Source of the DNA: Nitrospirillum viridazoti
Lineage (GTDB): Bacteria; Pseudomonadota; Alphaproteobacteria; Azospirillales; Azospirillaceae
Strand: one strand, 5' to 3'
NCBI RefSeq assembly: GCF_007827975.1
Contig: NZ_VITT01000024.1
Length of the DNA stretch: 64,000 nucleotides
The notes below the pieces were generated by a model. The model searched no databases and was not told the DNA's origin. It saw nothing but the letters and a program-made list of their open reading frames with translations. Position 1 is the stretch's first letter; each line of letters begins with the position of its first letter. This document shows positions 16,377 to 24,664 of this stretch, piece after piece. Position numbers and translations under genes: made by a program.

Positions 16377-18198
16377 TCCCGGGGGACGGCGGGGCGGGTG
16401 CGCGGCCCTGGCCGGCGCCCGTACCGTCCTGCCCGGTGCCGTTCTGAAGGGCGTCCACCACCAGGCGCTGCAGGCGGGGCGGGGCGATGGGCTTGTGCAC
16501 GACCACGACGCCGGCGGCGGTGGCTTGCTCCATCAGTTGGGGATCGGTGTCGCCCGTCACCAGCATGCCGCCGACATCCCCGCCATAGCGCTTGCGGATC
16601 TCGGCGATGACGTCCATGCCGCGCCGGTTGCCCGGCAGGCGGTTGTCGGAAATGACCAGGCGCGGGATCGCATCCGTCTTGTCCAGCCCCTCGAACAGCG
16701 CCTCGGGCGTGGGTGCCGCCAGGGGGATGCAGCCCCAATCCTCCACCATGGCCTCCAGCGCCGCCAACTGCAGCGGGTCATCCTCCAGCAGGGCCACCAG
16801 TACACCGCTGGGCGGTTGATCCTTTGACGGCTCCTTCACCGGCGGTTCCGCGGTGCCAGGCTCCTTCACGTCCGGATCCCGGGCCGGGCCGGGCGGGGGT
16901 TCCTTGACCGGCTCGGTCGCGAGGGCGGCCGCCGCCGGCCGCACCTCGGTCACCAGGACAGGGCGGGGTGCCGGCGCCCGCACCACCTCGGCCAGCGGCA
17001 GGGTGATGGTGAAGCCGGACCCCCGGTTCGGGGTGGAGACGACGGTGACCGTCAGGCCCAGCAGGGTGGCGGTCTTCTTGACGATGGCCAGACCCAGGCC
17101 CAGGCCGTGCTGTGCGTCGCGCTTGGCTTGCCCGGCCTGGGCGGTCGGCGTGCCGGCGGCGGTCTCGCCGCGGTAGAACTCGTCGAAGATGAAGGGCAGC
17201 TGGTCGGCCGGGATGCCGCAGCCGGTGTCCCATACCTGCAGCTGCGCCGTGGTGCCCCGGCGCCGGCAGCCGATGAGGATCCCGCCCTTGCGGGTGTGGC
17301 GCACGGCATTGACGATCAGGTTGCGCACCATGCGGTCCAGCAGGACGGGGTCGCTGTTGACCTGGGCGGTGGTGGGGACATAGCGCAGTTTGACGCCATT
17401 GGCGGCCGCCAGCGGCCGGAACTCACCCGCCAGCCGTTCCATCACCGTTGACAGGGCGAAGCGCGTGGGCGTGGGCGTGACGGTCGCGGCCTCCAGCGCG
17501 GAGATCTGCACCAGGGCGTTCAGCAAATCCTCGGTGGCGTCCAGCGACTCCGTCAGCTTGGTCGCCAGGTCGCGCTGGGGATCGTCGGTCAGGCGGGTTT
17601 CCAGCAGATGCAGGAACAGGCGCATGGCCTGGAAGGGCTGGCGCAGATCGTGGCTGGCGGCGGCCAGGAAGCGCGACTTGGCGCGGTTCGCCCGTTCCGC
17701 TTCCGCCTTCACCGCCTGCGCCTCGGCCAGGGCCACGGCGCCACGGCGTGCCGTTTCCACTGTGATGTCCAGGCCCAGGCCGACGACGCCGGTGATTCTG
17801 CCGTCCGGCTCGCGGTGGGGCTCCAGCACCAGGTCGTACAGCCGGCTTTCCGTCTCTCCCGGGATTTCCAGGCGGAACATGTGCCGCTCACCCCGGCCGG
17901 TTTCCAGGATGCGGCCTTTGATGGCGTGCAGGGTGGTGAAACCCTCCGCACTCTTGCCGCGGCCATTGCGGATGTCCAGATCGGTCAGGCCCAGCACGCC
18001 GGGGCCGAAGGCCGCCACGGGCCCCTTGGCCCAGACGTAGCGAAGATCGTCGTCCTGCACGAACGCCAGCAGGGGGGCGGGGGCCGACAGGCGGTTCAGC
18101 AAGGCGTTTTCCGCCTTCAGGGCGGCGTTTTCCGCACGCAGACGGGCCAATTCTTCCCGCTGCTCTCCCTGCTCCCGGCCCAGAATTCTATTTAACAT
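16333..18198 (-). CDS. Soluble hybrid histidine kinase (coiled coil-PAS-HisKA-HATPase-receiver)
   Basis: A 621-residue cytoplasmic sensor kinase with no membrane segment. Residues 8-38 form a Glu/Ala/Leu coiled coil, 42-150 a PAS-like sensor, and HisKA has the phospho-acceptor His at about 183 (AASHDLRQPFQ). HATPase motifs follow (N box RNLIVNAVRHT, G1 DTGCGIP, G2 GLGLGLAIVKK). A Pro-rich linker spans about 413-475. The C-terminal receiver (478-595) has LLEDDP, the acceptor Asp of LVISDNRLPG and the Lys of HKPI. The 'HDLRQP' type is common in hybrid kinases that signal to an orphan regulator elsewhere. No cognate regulator is adjacent. It overlaps yajQ convergently. Confidence 0.92.
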   Translation of the reverse strand: MLNRILGREQGEQREELARLRAENAALKAENALLNRLSAPAPLLAFVQDDDLRYVWAKGPVAAFGPGVLGLTDLDIRNGRGKSAEGFTTLHAIKGRILETGRGERHMFRLEIPGETESRLYDLVLEPHREPDGRITGVVGLGLDITVETARRGAVALAEAQAVKAEAERANRAKSRFLAAASHDLRQPFQAMRLFLHLLETRLTDDPQRDLATKLTESLDATEDLLNALVQISALEAATVTPTPTRFALSTVMERLAGEFRPLAAANGVKLRYVPTTAQVNSDPVLLDRMVRNLIVNAVRHTRKGGILIGCRRRGTTAQLQVWDTGCGIPADQLPFIFDEFYRGETAAGTPTAQAGQAKRDAQHGLGLGLAIVKKTATLLGLTVTVVSTPNRGSGFTITLPLAEVVRAPAPRPVLVTEVRPAAAALATEPVKEPPPGPARDPDVKEPGTAEPPVKEPSKDQPPSGVLVALLEDDPLQLAALEAMVEDWGCIPLAAPTPEALFEGLDKTDAIPRLVISDNRLPGNRRGMDVIAEIRKRYGGDVGGMLVTGDTDPQLMEQATAAGVVVVHKPIAPPRLQRLVVDALQNGTGQDGTGAGQGRAPAPPSPGISPGSSRIAAAARS

Positions 18199-18370
18199 GG
18201 CCCCAACCAGACGTTTTACTTGGCAGGCCCCGAGTTAATCCTCTTTTAGGCCAAAAGCGAAGTGCGCCCTTGGGCGTAGGCCCCCAGGGGGAGGCCGTTC
18301 GACAGAGGGGCGGGGACGGCGCCAAAGGGGAGGGTATCCCCTCCTAAGCCATTGGTGCGCATCGCTTTCC

Positions 18371-19357
18371 CTATCCCCATAAGGCAGGGGACGGCGGGTC
18401 GGCGATGGCGCTTTCGTAGCGAAGGCCGGGCATTCGGTCGCGGGCCAGGAGCAGGGGCCCGTCCAGGTCGACGAAGGCCGCCCCCTGGGCCAGCAGGTGG
18501 GCGGGGGCCATGGACAGCGAGGTCGCCACCATGCAGCCCACCATGACGCGCAGGCCCGCCGCCTCGCAGGCCGCCTTCAGGGTCAGCGCCTCGGTCAGGC
18601 CGCCGGTCTTGTCCAGCTTGATGTTAGCCACCTGGTAGCGGCCGACCAGGGCGCCTAGGCTGTCCAGCCCGTGCACCGATTCATCGGCGCCCAGGGGGAT
18701 GGGGCACTGGTACCCCGCAAGGTCGGTGTCGCGGCCGGCGGGCAGGGGCTGTTCCAGCAGCTCCACCCCCAGGGCCGCCAGCGCCGGGGCGTCGCGGTCC
18801 AGCTGTTCCAGGCTCCAGCCCTCATTGGCGTCCACCATCAGGCGAGCGTGGGGGGCGTTCTCCCGGACCGCGGCCACCCGGTCCAGGTCGCCCTCGCCGG
18901 TCAGCTTCAGTTTCAGCAGGGGGCAATGGGCGGCGGCGCGGGCGGCGGCGGCCATGGCCTCCGGCGTGTCCACCGACAGGGTGAAGGCGGTGGCGAGCGG
19001 CCCGGGGGCTGACGCCAGGCCGGCCCGGCGCCAGGCGGGGACGCCTGTCCGTTTGGCTTCCAGGTCCCATAGGGCACAGTCCAGGGCGTTGCGCGCCGCC
19101 CCCGGCGGCAGCAGGCGCTGCAGGCCGGCGCGGGTCAGGCCGGCGGCCACGGCGGGCGCCAGCGCCTCCAGGTCCGTCACCACGCCGGCCACCGTTTCGC
19201 CGTAGCGGGCATAGGGCACGCATTCGCCCCGGCCCGTGGCCCCCCCGTCCGTCACCTCTGCCACCACCACGTGCGCCTCGGTCTTGGCGCCGCGCGAGAT
19301 GCGGAAGGTGCCGCGGATGGGGAAGGTCTCGGCGCGGACGGTCAGCGAAGAGGGCAT
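18371..19357 (-). CDS. L-Ala-D/L-Glu (dipeptide) epimerase, enolase superfamily
   Basis: A 328-residue enolase-superfamily enzyme of the muconate-lactonising subgroup. The catalytic Lys pair is in LLKLKLTG (KxK), the Mg ligands are Asp of MVDANEGW, Glu of ELLEQPL and Asp/Glu of GADESVHG, and the opposing base is Lys of NIKLDKTGG. These match dipeptide epimerases such as YcjG, which recycle murein L-Ala-D-Glu, and also alphaproteobacterial DgcA racemases. No DUF1611 (DgcN) partner is adjacent, so dipeptide epimerase is favoured. ATG 19357 precedes the first strand. Confidence 0.85.
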   Translation of the reverse strand: MPSSLTVRAETFPIRGTFRISRGAKTEAHVVVAEVTDGGATGRGECVPYARYGETVAGVVTDLEALAPAVAAGLTRAGLQRLLPPGAARNALDCALWDLEAKRTGVPAWRRAGLASAPGPLATAFTLSVDTPEAMAAAARAAAHCPLLKLKLTGEGDLDRVAAVRENAPHARLMVDANEGWSLEQLDRDAPALAALGVELLEQPLPAGRDTDLAGYQCPIPLGADESVHGLDSLGALVGRYQVANIKLDKTGGLTEALTLKAACEAAGLRVMVGCMVATSLSMAPAHLLAQGAAFVDLDGPLLLARDRMPGLRYESAIADPPSPALWG

Positions 19358-19479
19358 TGGGATAGACCTTGAGGAAAGGCGCCGCCACCGGCGGGGCGCG
19401 GCAACATAACGCTTCGCCACGGCCGGCGCGATCCGGCATTCTCCGGGGCGGCGGGACGGTAGTCGAGGGTTGGGTGGTT

Positions 19480-20304
19480 ATGGAGGACGTGCGGCGCAAG
19501 CCGATGGTGTGGCACGAGGCGGCGGCCGCGTTCCGCGAGGTGCTGTCCGATCCCGGGCGCACCGTGCGTTTCGCCGGCATGCCGGCCCTGGTGATGATGG
19601 TCCTCTATGTCATCCTGGCGCTGACCCATCCCCGGCCGGTGGATCCCGCGCTGGAGGAGGCGTGGGAGGCGGAGGTTCTGCCCTTCCATCTCATTCCCAT
19701 GGCCTTCAACGCCTGGTTCTTCATCCGCATGCAGGTCTGGTGGGCGCGCTGGGTGTTGCAGGCCGATGACGGTGTGGGCTTCCTCAGCCCCAGCCTGGGC
19801 CGGCGGGAACTGGCTTATCTGGGGTGGATGCTGGCGGCCATGGTCAGCGCCCTGCCGGTGCTGGTCTTCCTGCTGCCCTCCCTGCGTCTACTGGATGGCG
19901 CCCTGGTGGCGCTGGGCATGGAGATGCCGGAATCGGTGGCGGGCGGCCTGTTCGTGCTGGTGGCCTTGCCGCTTGTGCTCATCATGATGGGCATCTTCGG
20001 CCGCCTCATGGTGGGGGTGGTGCCCCTGGCGGTGGGTGGGGCCGCCTCTTTCCGCCTGGGTTGGATCGCCACCCGCGGCCTGTCCGTGCGGCTGACGGCG
20101 CTCAGCCTGCTGACGGTGCTGCCCGCCTTCGTCACCCCCCTGTTCAGCCGCCTGACCGATCCGGTGGAGATCGCCGCCAGCTACGTCGTCAGTGTCGGGC
20201 TTTATGGCGTGGGCTGGGGCGCCTATGCCGTCATGCTGGCCCGCTTCTACGGCCTGACCCTGGGCCGAACCCGCCGCCAGACGGTGATGGTGCCGTCCCC
20301 GTAA
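19480..20304 (+). CDS. Polytopic membrane protein of unknown function
   Basis: A 274-residue inner-membrane protein with about six hydrophobic segments (for example MPALVMMVLYVILAL, LGWMLAAMVSALPVLVFLL, GGLFVLVALPLVLIMMGIF, YVVSVGLYGVGWGAYAVML). I recognise no family motif; the layout resembles YIP1- or DUF-type multi-pass proteins. It is divergent from the epimerase with about 120 bp between starts. ATG 19480 (MEDVRRKPMVWHEAA) is chosen; an earlier in-frame frame from 19369 would overlap the epimerase promoter. Confidence 0.65.
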   Translation: MEDVRRKPMVWHEAAAAFREVLSDPGRTVRFAGMPALVMMVLYVILALTHPRPVDPALEEAWEAEVLPFHLIPMAFNAWFFIRMQVWWARWVLQADDGVGFLSPSLGRRELAYLGWMLAAMVSALPVLVFLLPSLRLLDGALVALGMEMPESVAGGLFVLVALPLVLIMMGIFGRLMVGVVPLAVGGAASFRLGWIATRGLSVRLTALSLLTVLPAFVTPLFSRLTDPVEIAASYVVSVGLYGVGWGAYAVMLARFYGLTLGRTRRQTVMVPSP

Positions 20305-20407
20305 AGGCAGGTCCTGCCGGGGCGATGTTTCCCGTAGGTAGAAAATGCCGGGCAGAATTTTCCTGTTGCGGGAAATTTCTTGCCGAAACGCCTAGGTTGG
20401 CAGTTCT

Positions 20408-20430
20408 GCAACCATCGGCACGATGGTTGC
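20408..20430. promoter_or_regulatory. Perfect 9-bp inverted repeat upstream of an orphan gene
   Basis: GCAACCATC (20408-20416) and GATGGTTGC (20422-20430) face each other over 5 nt, about 40 bp before the 175-residue unknown protein. It is either an operator or a 5'-UTR hairpin; no T run follows, so not a terminator. Confidence 0.55.
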
Positions 20431-20468
20431 GATCATGTGCGCACCTTCTTCTTGGGAGTGCGTCACCC

Positions 20469-20996
20469 ATGACCGTCAGCACCATAGGCAATTCCCCCCT
20501 CACGCCCACCCAGCCCGGCGCGAACGGCCCGGCCGGGGCTCCGGCTGATCCGTCGGCCAGCTTCAGCAGCCTGCTGGGCGACGGAAATACCGAGACCGAT
20601 TCCCTGAGCGTGAGTCTCCCCAACGGCTTCTCCGTCGGCATCGCCCATATCGGCGGCGGGTTCAGCGGCTTCAGCGCCCAGATGCTCAGCTCGCTGGAAG
20701 ACATGGTGAAGGCGTTCGGCAAGGTGGACATCCAGGGCGTCGCCCAGCCGTCGAAGCAGACGCCGGCCGACCCGGCATCGGCCGGCGGCGCGCAGCAGTC
20801 CCGCACGCTGGACACCTTCCATGCCGACCTGCCCGACGGCACCTCCATTGAGGTCCGTCACGGCGGGCCGGACGGTGAGAACAACCCCACCGCCATGGAC
20901 GCCATGATGCAGGCCGTCCAGTCCCTGATGAGCGACCTCGCCGGCGCCGCCACCCAGACCAAGGACGCCGGCCCCTCGCTGCTCAACCAAGCCTAA
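20469..20996 (+). CDS. Hypothetical protein, 175 residues
   Basis: Not recognised. The protein is soluble, rich in Ser, Gly, Pro and Ala, with no signal peptide or Cys. Two beta-like blocks share a theme of 'LPxG.S..' (SVSLPNGFSVGIAH, ADLPDGTSIEVRHG), suggesting an internal duplication of a small strand-turn unit. Helical stretches follow each (AQMLSSLEDMVKAFG, MDAMMQAVQSLMSDLAG). A coding call is supported by an ATG with a plausible upstream region, codon bias like neighbours, and its own palindromic upstream element. Low-complexity ends suggest a surface or secreted (signal-less) protein, but that is speculative. Confidence 0.6.
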   Translation: MTVSTIGNSPLTPTQPGANGPAGAPADPSASFSSLLGDGNTETDSLSVSLPNGFSVGIAHIGGGFSGFSAQMLSSLEDMVKAFGKVDIQGVAQPSKQTPADPASAGGAQQSRTLDTFHADLPDGTSIEVRHGGPDGENNPTAMDAMMQAVQSLMSDLAGAATQTKDAGPSLLNQA

Positions 20997-21030
20997 GCCC
21001 GGGAAACGCTTTCGGCGCCTGCCTGCTGGG

Positions 21031-21049
21031 GCGGGGCGGCAAGCCCCGC
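21031..21049. terminator. GC-rich hairpin between convergent genes
   Basis: GCGGGGC-GGCAA-GCCCCGC, a perfect 7-bp stem with a 5-nt loop, between the stops of the hypothetical gene and the ASPIC protein gene. It lacks a T tract, so termination strength is uncertain. Confidence 0.45.
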
Positions 21050-21097
21050 GCCGGCGGCGGGCGCCGAACCTTCCACGACAGGCCCCCCCCGGAAATC

Positions 21098-22483
21098 TCA
21101 GCAGGTCGGTTGCTGGCCCAGGCTGGGATGATGGACCACCATCAGGCGGCAGAGGTCGGGCTGTTCCACCCGCAGGGTGGCGCCGTCGGGCCAGGTGATG
21201 TCGAGCATGTCCACCAGGGTCAGCTCGCCCAGGCCGAAATGGGCCACGGGCTCGCGCTGGTAGGGACCGCCGGAGCCGCTGGTGATGCTGCGCAGATGGC
21301 GCCGGCCGCCGGCGGTCAGGCAGACGGTGGCGCCGCGCGCCGGCGCGCCGCCGGCCGTCAGGGGCAGAACGCGCAGCCAGTTATTGCCGGTGGGGGAGGC
21401 CAGGAACAGCGACAGGGGCTGGGCCTCGCCATCGCCATGGCCCAGCAGCAGTTCCAGCTGGCCGTCGCCGTCGATATCGGCCACCACGGCGGCGGTGCCC
21501 AGGCCCTCCGGCTCGGCGGCGTCGCCCACGTCGATGGACACCCAGCGATCCTCCCGCCAGGCGAACAGGCGGTTGGGCTGGCCATGCATGTTGAAAAACA
21601 GCTCCTCATAGCCGTCGTTGTCGAAATCGGCGGCGATGACGGCGCGCACCGGACCCGGCTGTGCCATCTCCGCCGGCGCCACGTCGACGAAGCCGCCGCC
21701 GGCGCGGTGCTGGAACAGGCGCTGCGGCCCCTGAATGTTGCCCAGCAGCAGGTCGACCAGCCCGTCGCCGTCGGCGTCCAGGATGGTGGCGGCGCTGGCG
21801 TTGGTGAAGGGGTCGTCCAGCCCCACCTCGTCTGCGATCTCCTCATACTGGCCGCCGCCCAGGTTGCGGAACAACAGGTTGGGGCCGTTGGCGCAGCCGA
21901 CGAACAGGTCGGGCAGGGAACCGGTGAGGCAGGATCCCAGCAGCAGCCGGGCATCGGCCTCGATGTCCAGCCCCGCCTCCTCCGCCACCTCGTGCAGGCG
22001 GCCGCGGCGGTCCAGCTCGAACAGCTGCAGGGGCACGCCCTCGCCCCCGACCACGATGCTGTAGCGGCCGGTGCCGTGGCGGTCCAGGCAGGCCAGCGAC
22101 GTGCCGGCCGCGCGGTTGGCGGCGGCGAAGTTCTCCGGCAGGGCGGCCAAGTCGACCCAGCGGTTGCCGAAGCAGGCGAACAGCCGGTCCGGCGTGGGCA
22201 GCGCGCCGGCTGCGACGGGTTCGTTCAATATGTAGAGCTCTTCCCGGCCGTCGCCATCCATGTCGGCGAACAGGGCCGCCCGGGCGCAGGCGCTGGCGTC
22301 GGCTAGAGGGCCCGCCGGATGCTCCACCAAGGCGCCGCCGTCCCAGCTCAGCACGCGGTTGGGCGCGTCGGCGCAGGTGACGACGAAATCAAAGCGTCCA
22401 TCACCATCTATGTCCCCCACCGCGATGCCGGCACAAGATATAGGGGGGTTGGGAACGATGAGGTTGGAGCACGCGATGAACAT
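21098..22483 (-). CDS. FG-GAP/VCBS-repeat protein with ASPIC/UnbV domain
   Basis: A 461-residue beta-propeller-like protein with several Ca-binding FG-GAP/VCBS repeats carrying DxDxDG loops (GDIDGDGRFD, ADMDGDGREE, LDADGDGLVD, ADFDNDGYEE, ADIDGDGQLE). The C-terminal ASPIC/UnbV domain (about 375-461) contains NNWLRVLPL, GATVCLTAGGRR, SGSGGPYQREP and WPDGATLRVE. Such CRTAC-like proteins are usually extracellular, yet no signal peptide is visible from ATG 22483, which has GGAGGG 8-9 nt upstream. An open frame continues upstream to 22654 but without a convincing signal either. Function unknown. Confidence 0.85.
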   Translation of the reverse strand: MFIACSNLIVPNPPISCAGIAVGDIDGDGRFDFVVTCADAPNRVLSWDGGALVEHPAGPLADASACARAALFADMDGDGREELYILNEPVAAGALPTPDRLFACFGNRWVDLAALPENFAAANRAAGTSLACLDRHGTGRYSIVVGGEGVPLQLFELDRRGRLHEVAEEAGLDIEADARLLLGSCLTGSLPDLFVGCANGPNLLFRNLGGGQYEEIADEVGLDDPFTNASAATILDADGDGLVDLLLGNIQGPQRLFQHRAGGGFVDVAPAEMAQPGPVRAVIAADFDNDGYEELFFNMHGQPNRLFAWREDRWVSIDVGDAAEPEGLGTAAVVADIDGDGQLELLLGHGDGEAQPLSLFLASPTGNNWLRVLPLTAGGAPARGATVCLTAGGRRHLRSITSGSGGPYQREPVAHFGLGELTLVDMLDITWPDGATLRVEQPDLCRLMVVHHPSLGQQPTC

Positions 22484-22706
22484 CAGGCGACCCTCCAGGG
22501 CATCGGGCGGCCCCCTTTCGGGCAGGTTCCGCACCCTCATTAACCATGGCTGGCGGGCAGGATACCCCATGCTGGCCGCAGTATCCCTGGGCTTTTCCGA
22601 CGCAATGGAAAAATGCCCTTCGGAGGTACAAAAAATCCGTTGGCGTACTGTCACGATTTGGTAGGATCAGCGCTCGTTGCCGCTAGATGTGGTATCCGGT
22701 CCTCGG

Positions 22707-22731
22707 TTATCCACAGCGCAATTCATACACA
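22707..22731 (+). promoter_or_regulatory. Two DnaA boxes upstream of nrdA
   Basis: TTATCCACA at 22707-22715 is a perfect match to the DnaA box TTATNCACA. TCATACACA at 22723-22731 has one mismatch, in the same orientation, start to start 16 bp apart. Both lie within 40 bp of the nrdA start codon. DnaA boxes also control nrdAB in E. coli (known). The AT-rich site stands out in this GC-rich region. Confidence 0.65.
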
Positions 22732-22746
22732 GCCTGGGGATAAGTC

Positions 22747-24588
22747 ATGCGGGACGGAGACGTTTTCGGCAGGATTCAAGTTGCTAACCGTCCGGCGGTC
22801 GTTGTGGATCATTCCCGTGACGATTTGCTGACGGCCTTCGGCAAGGCCACCTTGACCGACCGCTACCTGCTGCCCGGTGAAAGTTTCCAGGATCTGTTCG
22901 CGCGCGTGGCCAGCTACTACGCCGACGACGCGGCCCATGCCCAGCGGCTGTATGACTACATTTCCAAGCTGTGGTTCATGCCGGCCACGCCCGTGCTGTC
23001 CAACGGCGGCACCTCGCGCGGCCTGCCCATCAGCTGCTTCCTCAACGAGTGCAACGACAGCCTGAAGGGCATTGTCGACCTCTGGAACGAGAACGTCTGG
23101 CTGGCCTCGCGCGGCGGCGGCATCGGCAGCTACTGGGGTAACCTGCGCTCCATCGGTGAGAAGGTCGGCGGCAACGGCAAGACCTCCGGCGTGGTGCCCT
23201 TCATTCGCGTCATGGACAGCCTGACCCTGGCCATCAGCCAGGGCAGCCTGCGCCGTGGCTCCGCCGCGACTTACCTGCCGGTGTCGCACCCGGAGATCGA
23301 GGAATTCATCGAGATGCGCCGCCCCACCGGCGGCGACCCGAACCGCAAGGCGCTGAACCTGCACCACGGCGTGGTCATCCCCGACGCCTTCATGCGCGCG
23401 GTCGAGACCGATGGTGAATGGGCGCTGACCAGCCCCAAGGACGGTTCCGTCATTCGCCGCATTTCCGCGCGCAGCCTGTGGATCCGCATCCTGACCGCCC
23501 GCATCGAGACGGGCGAGCCTTACCTGCTGTTCATCGACCACGTGAACCGTGCCATGCCGGAACACCACAAGCTGGCCGGCCTGTCGGTGAAGATGTCCAA
23601 CCTGTGCAGCGAGATCACCTTGCCCACCGGCCTGGACCAGCTGGGGCAGCAGCGCACGGCCGTCTGCTGCCTGTCGTCGCTGAACCTGGAATATTTCCTG
23701 GAATGGCAGGACCATCCCACTTTCATCGAGGACACGCTACGCTTCCTCGACAACGTCATGAGCGACTTCATCGAGAAGGCGCCGGACGACATGGAGCGTG
23801 CCCGCTATTCCGCCATGCGCGAGCGCTCGGTGGGCCTGGGCGTCATGGGCTATCACAGCTTCCTGCAGAGCCAGGGCCTGCCCATCGAGGGCGTGATGGC
23901 CAAGGTGTGGAACAAGCGCATGTTCGCCCACATCAAGCGCCAGGCCGACGAGGCCTCGCTGAAGCTGGGCCGGGAGCGCGGCGCCTGCCCGGACGCCGCC
24001 GACTACGGCTATGAGGAGCGCTTCTCCAACAAGATCGCCATTGCGCCCACCGCCAGCATCTCCATCATCTGCGGCGGCGCCTCGCCGGGCATCGAGCCGG
24101 CGGCGGCCAACGCCTTCAACCACAAGACGCTCTCGGGATCGTTCTCGGTACGCAACAAGCACCTGGAGCAGGTGCTGGCGACATATGGCCGCAACGACGA
24201 GGACACCTGGTCGTCCATCACGCTGAACGGTGGATCCGTCCAGCATCTGGACTTCCTGTCGGATCTGGAGCGTGATGTCTTCAAGACGGCGTTCGAATTG
24301 GATCAGCGCTGGTTGATCGAACACGCGGCCGATCGCACGCCCTTCATCTGCCAGTCGCAGAGCCTGAACATCTTCCTGCCGGCCGACGTGCATAAGCGCG
24401 ACTTGCACCAAATCCACTTCCAGGCCTGGAAGAAGGGCGTGAAGAGCCTCTACTATCTCCGCTCCATGTCCATCCAGCGGGCGGAGGCCGACATTGGCGC
24501 CGTCGTGGCCAAGAAGACGGAAGCGAAAGCCAGCGCCCCGGTGGCCGTGGAAACCAACAACTATGAGGAATGCCTGGCTTGCCAGTGA
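22747..24588 (+). CDS. nrdA: Class Ia ribonucleotide reductase, alpha subunit
   Basis: A 613-residue catalytic subunit reducing ribonucleoside diphosphates for DNA synthesis, working with NrdB. Key residues are visible: the first redox Cys in LPISCFLNEC, Asn-Cys-Glu of MSNLCSEI (thiyl radical Cys), the partner Cys in RTAVCCLSS, the radical-path Tyr pair in KSLYYLRSM, and the C-terminal Cys pair in ECLACQ. It starts almost directly with the catalytic domain, with no N-terminal ATP-cone, so overall activity is probably not controlled by dATP at this subunit in the E. coli way. ATG 22747. It leads an operon with an EF-hand lipoprotein and nrdB. Confidence 0.95.
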   Translation: MRDGDVFGRIQVANRPAVVVDHSRDDLLTAFGKATLTDRYLLPGESFQDLFARVASYYADDAAHAQRLYDYISKLWFMPATPVLSNGGTSRGLPISCFLNECNDSLKGIVDLWNENVWLASRGGGIGSYWGNLRSIGEKVGGNGKTSGVVPFIRVMDSLTLAISQGSLRRGSAATYLPVSHPEIEEFIEMRRPTGGDPNRKALNLHHGVVIPDAFMRAVETDGEWALTSPKDGSVIRRISARSLWIRILTARIETGEPYLLFIDHVNRAMPEHHKLAGLSVKMSNLCSEITLPTGLDQLGQQRTAVCCLSSLNLEYFLEWQDHPTFIEDTLRFLDNVMSDFIEKAPDDMERARYSAMRERSVGLGVMGYHSFLQSQGLPIEGVMAKVWNKRMFAHIKRQADEASLKLGRERGACPDAADYGYEERFSNKIAIAPTASISIICGGASPGIEPAAANAFNHKTLSGSFSVRNKHLEQVLATYGRNDEDTWSSITLNGGSVQHLDFLSDLERDVFKTAFELDQRWLIEHAADRTPFICQSQSLNIFLPADVHKRDLHQIHFQAWKKGVKSLYYLRSMSIQRAEADIGAVVAKKTEAKASAPVAVETNNYEECLACQ

Positions 24589-24664
24589 GCCGTTGATCGA
24601 CGATCGATGGCTCCAGGGGGCCGGTCTTCCTGGATCGGTCCATTGATGCTGGCGGGGAAGTCGC

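Noticed and set aside
22640..22746. NrdR box pair upstream of nrdA
   Set aside because: I looked for the ACACWATATNTNGTGT-like pair and saw only DnaA-type 9-mers.
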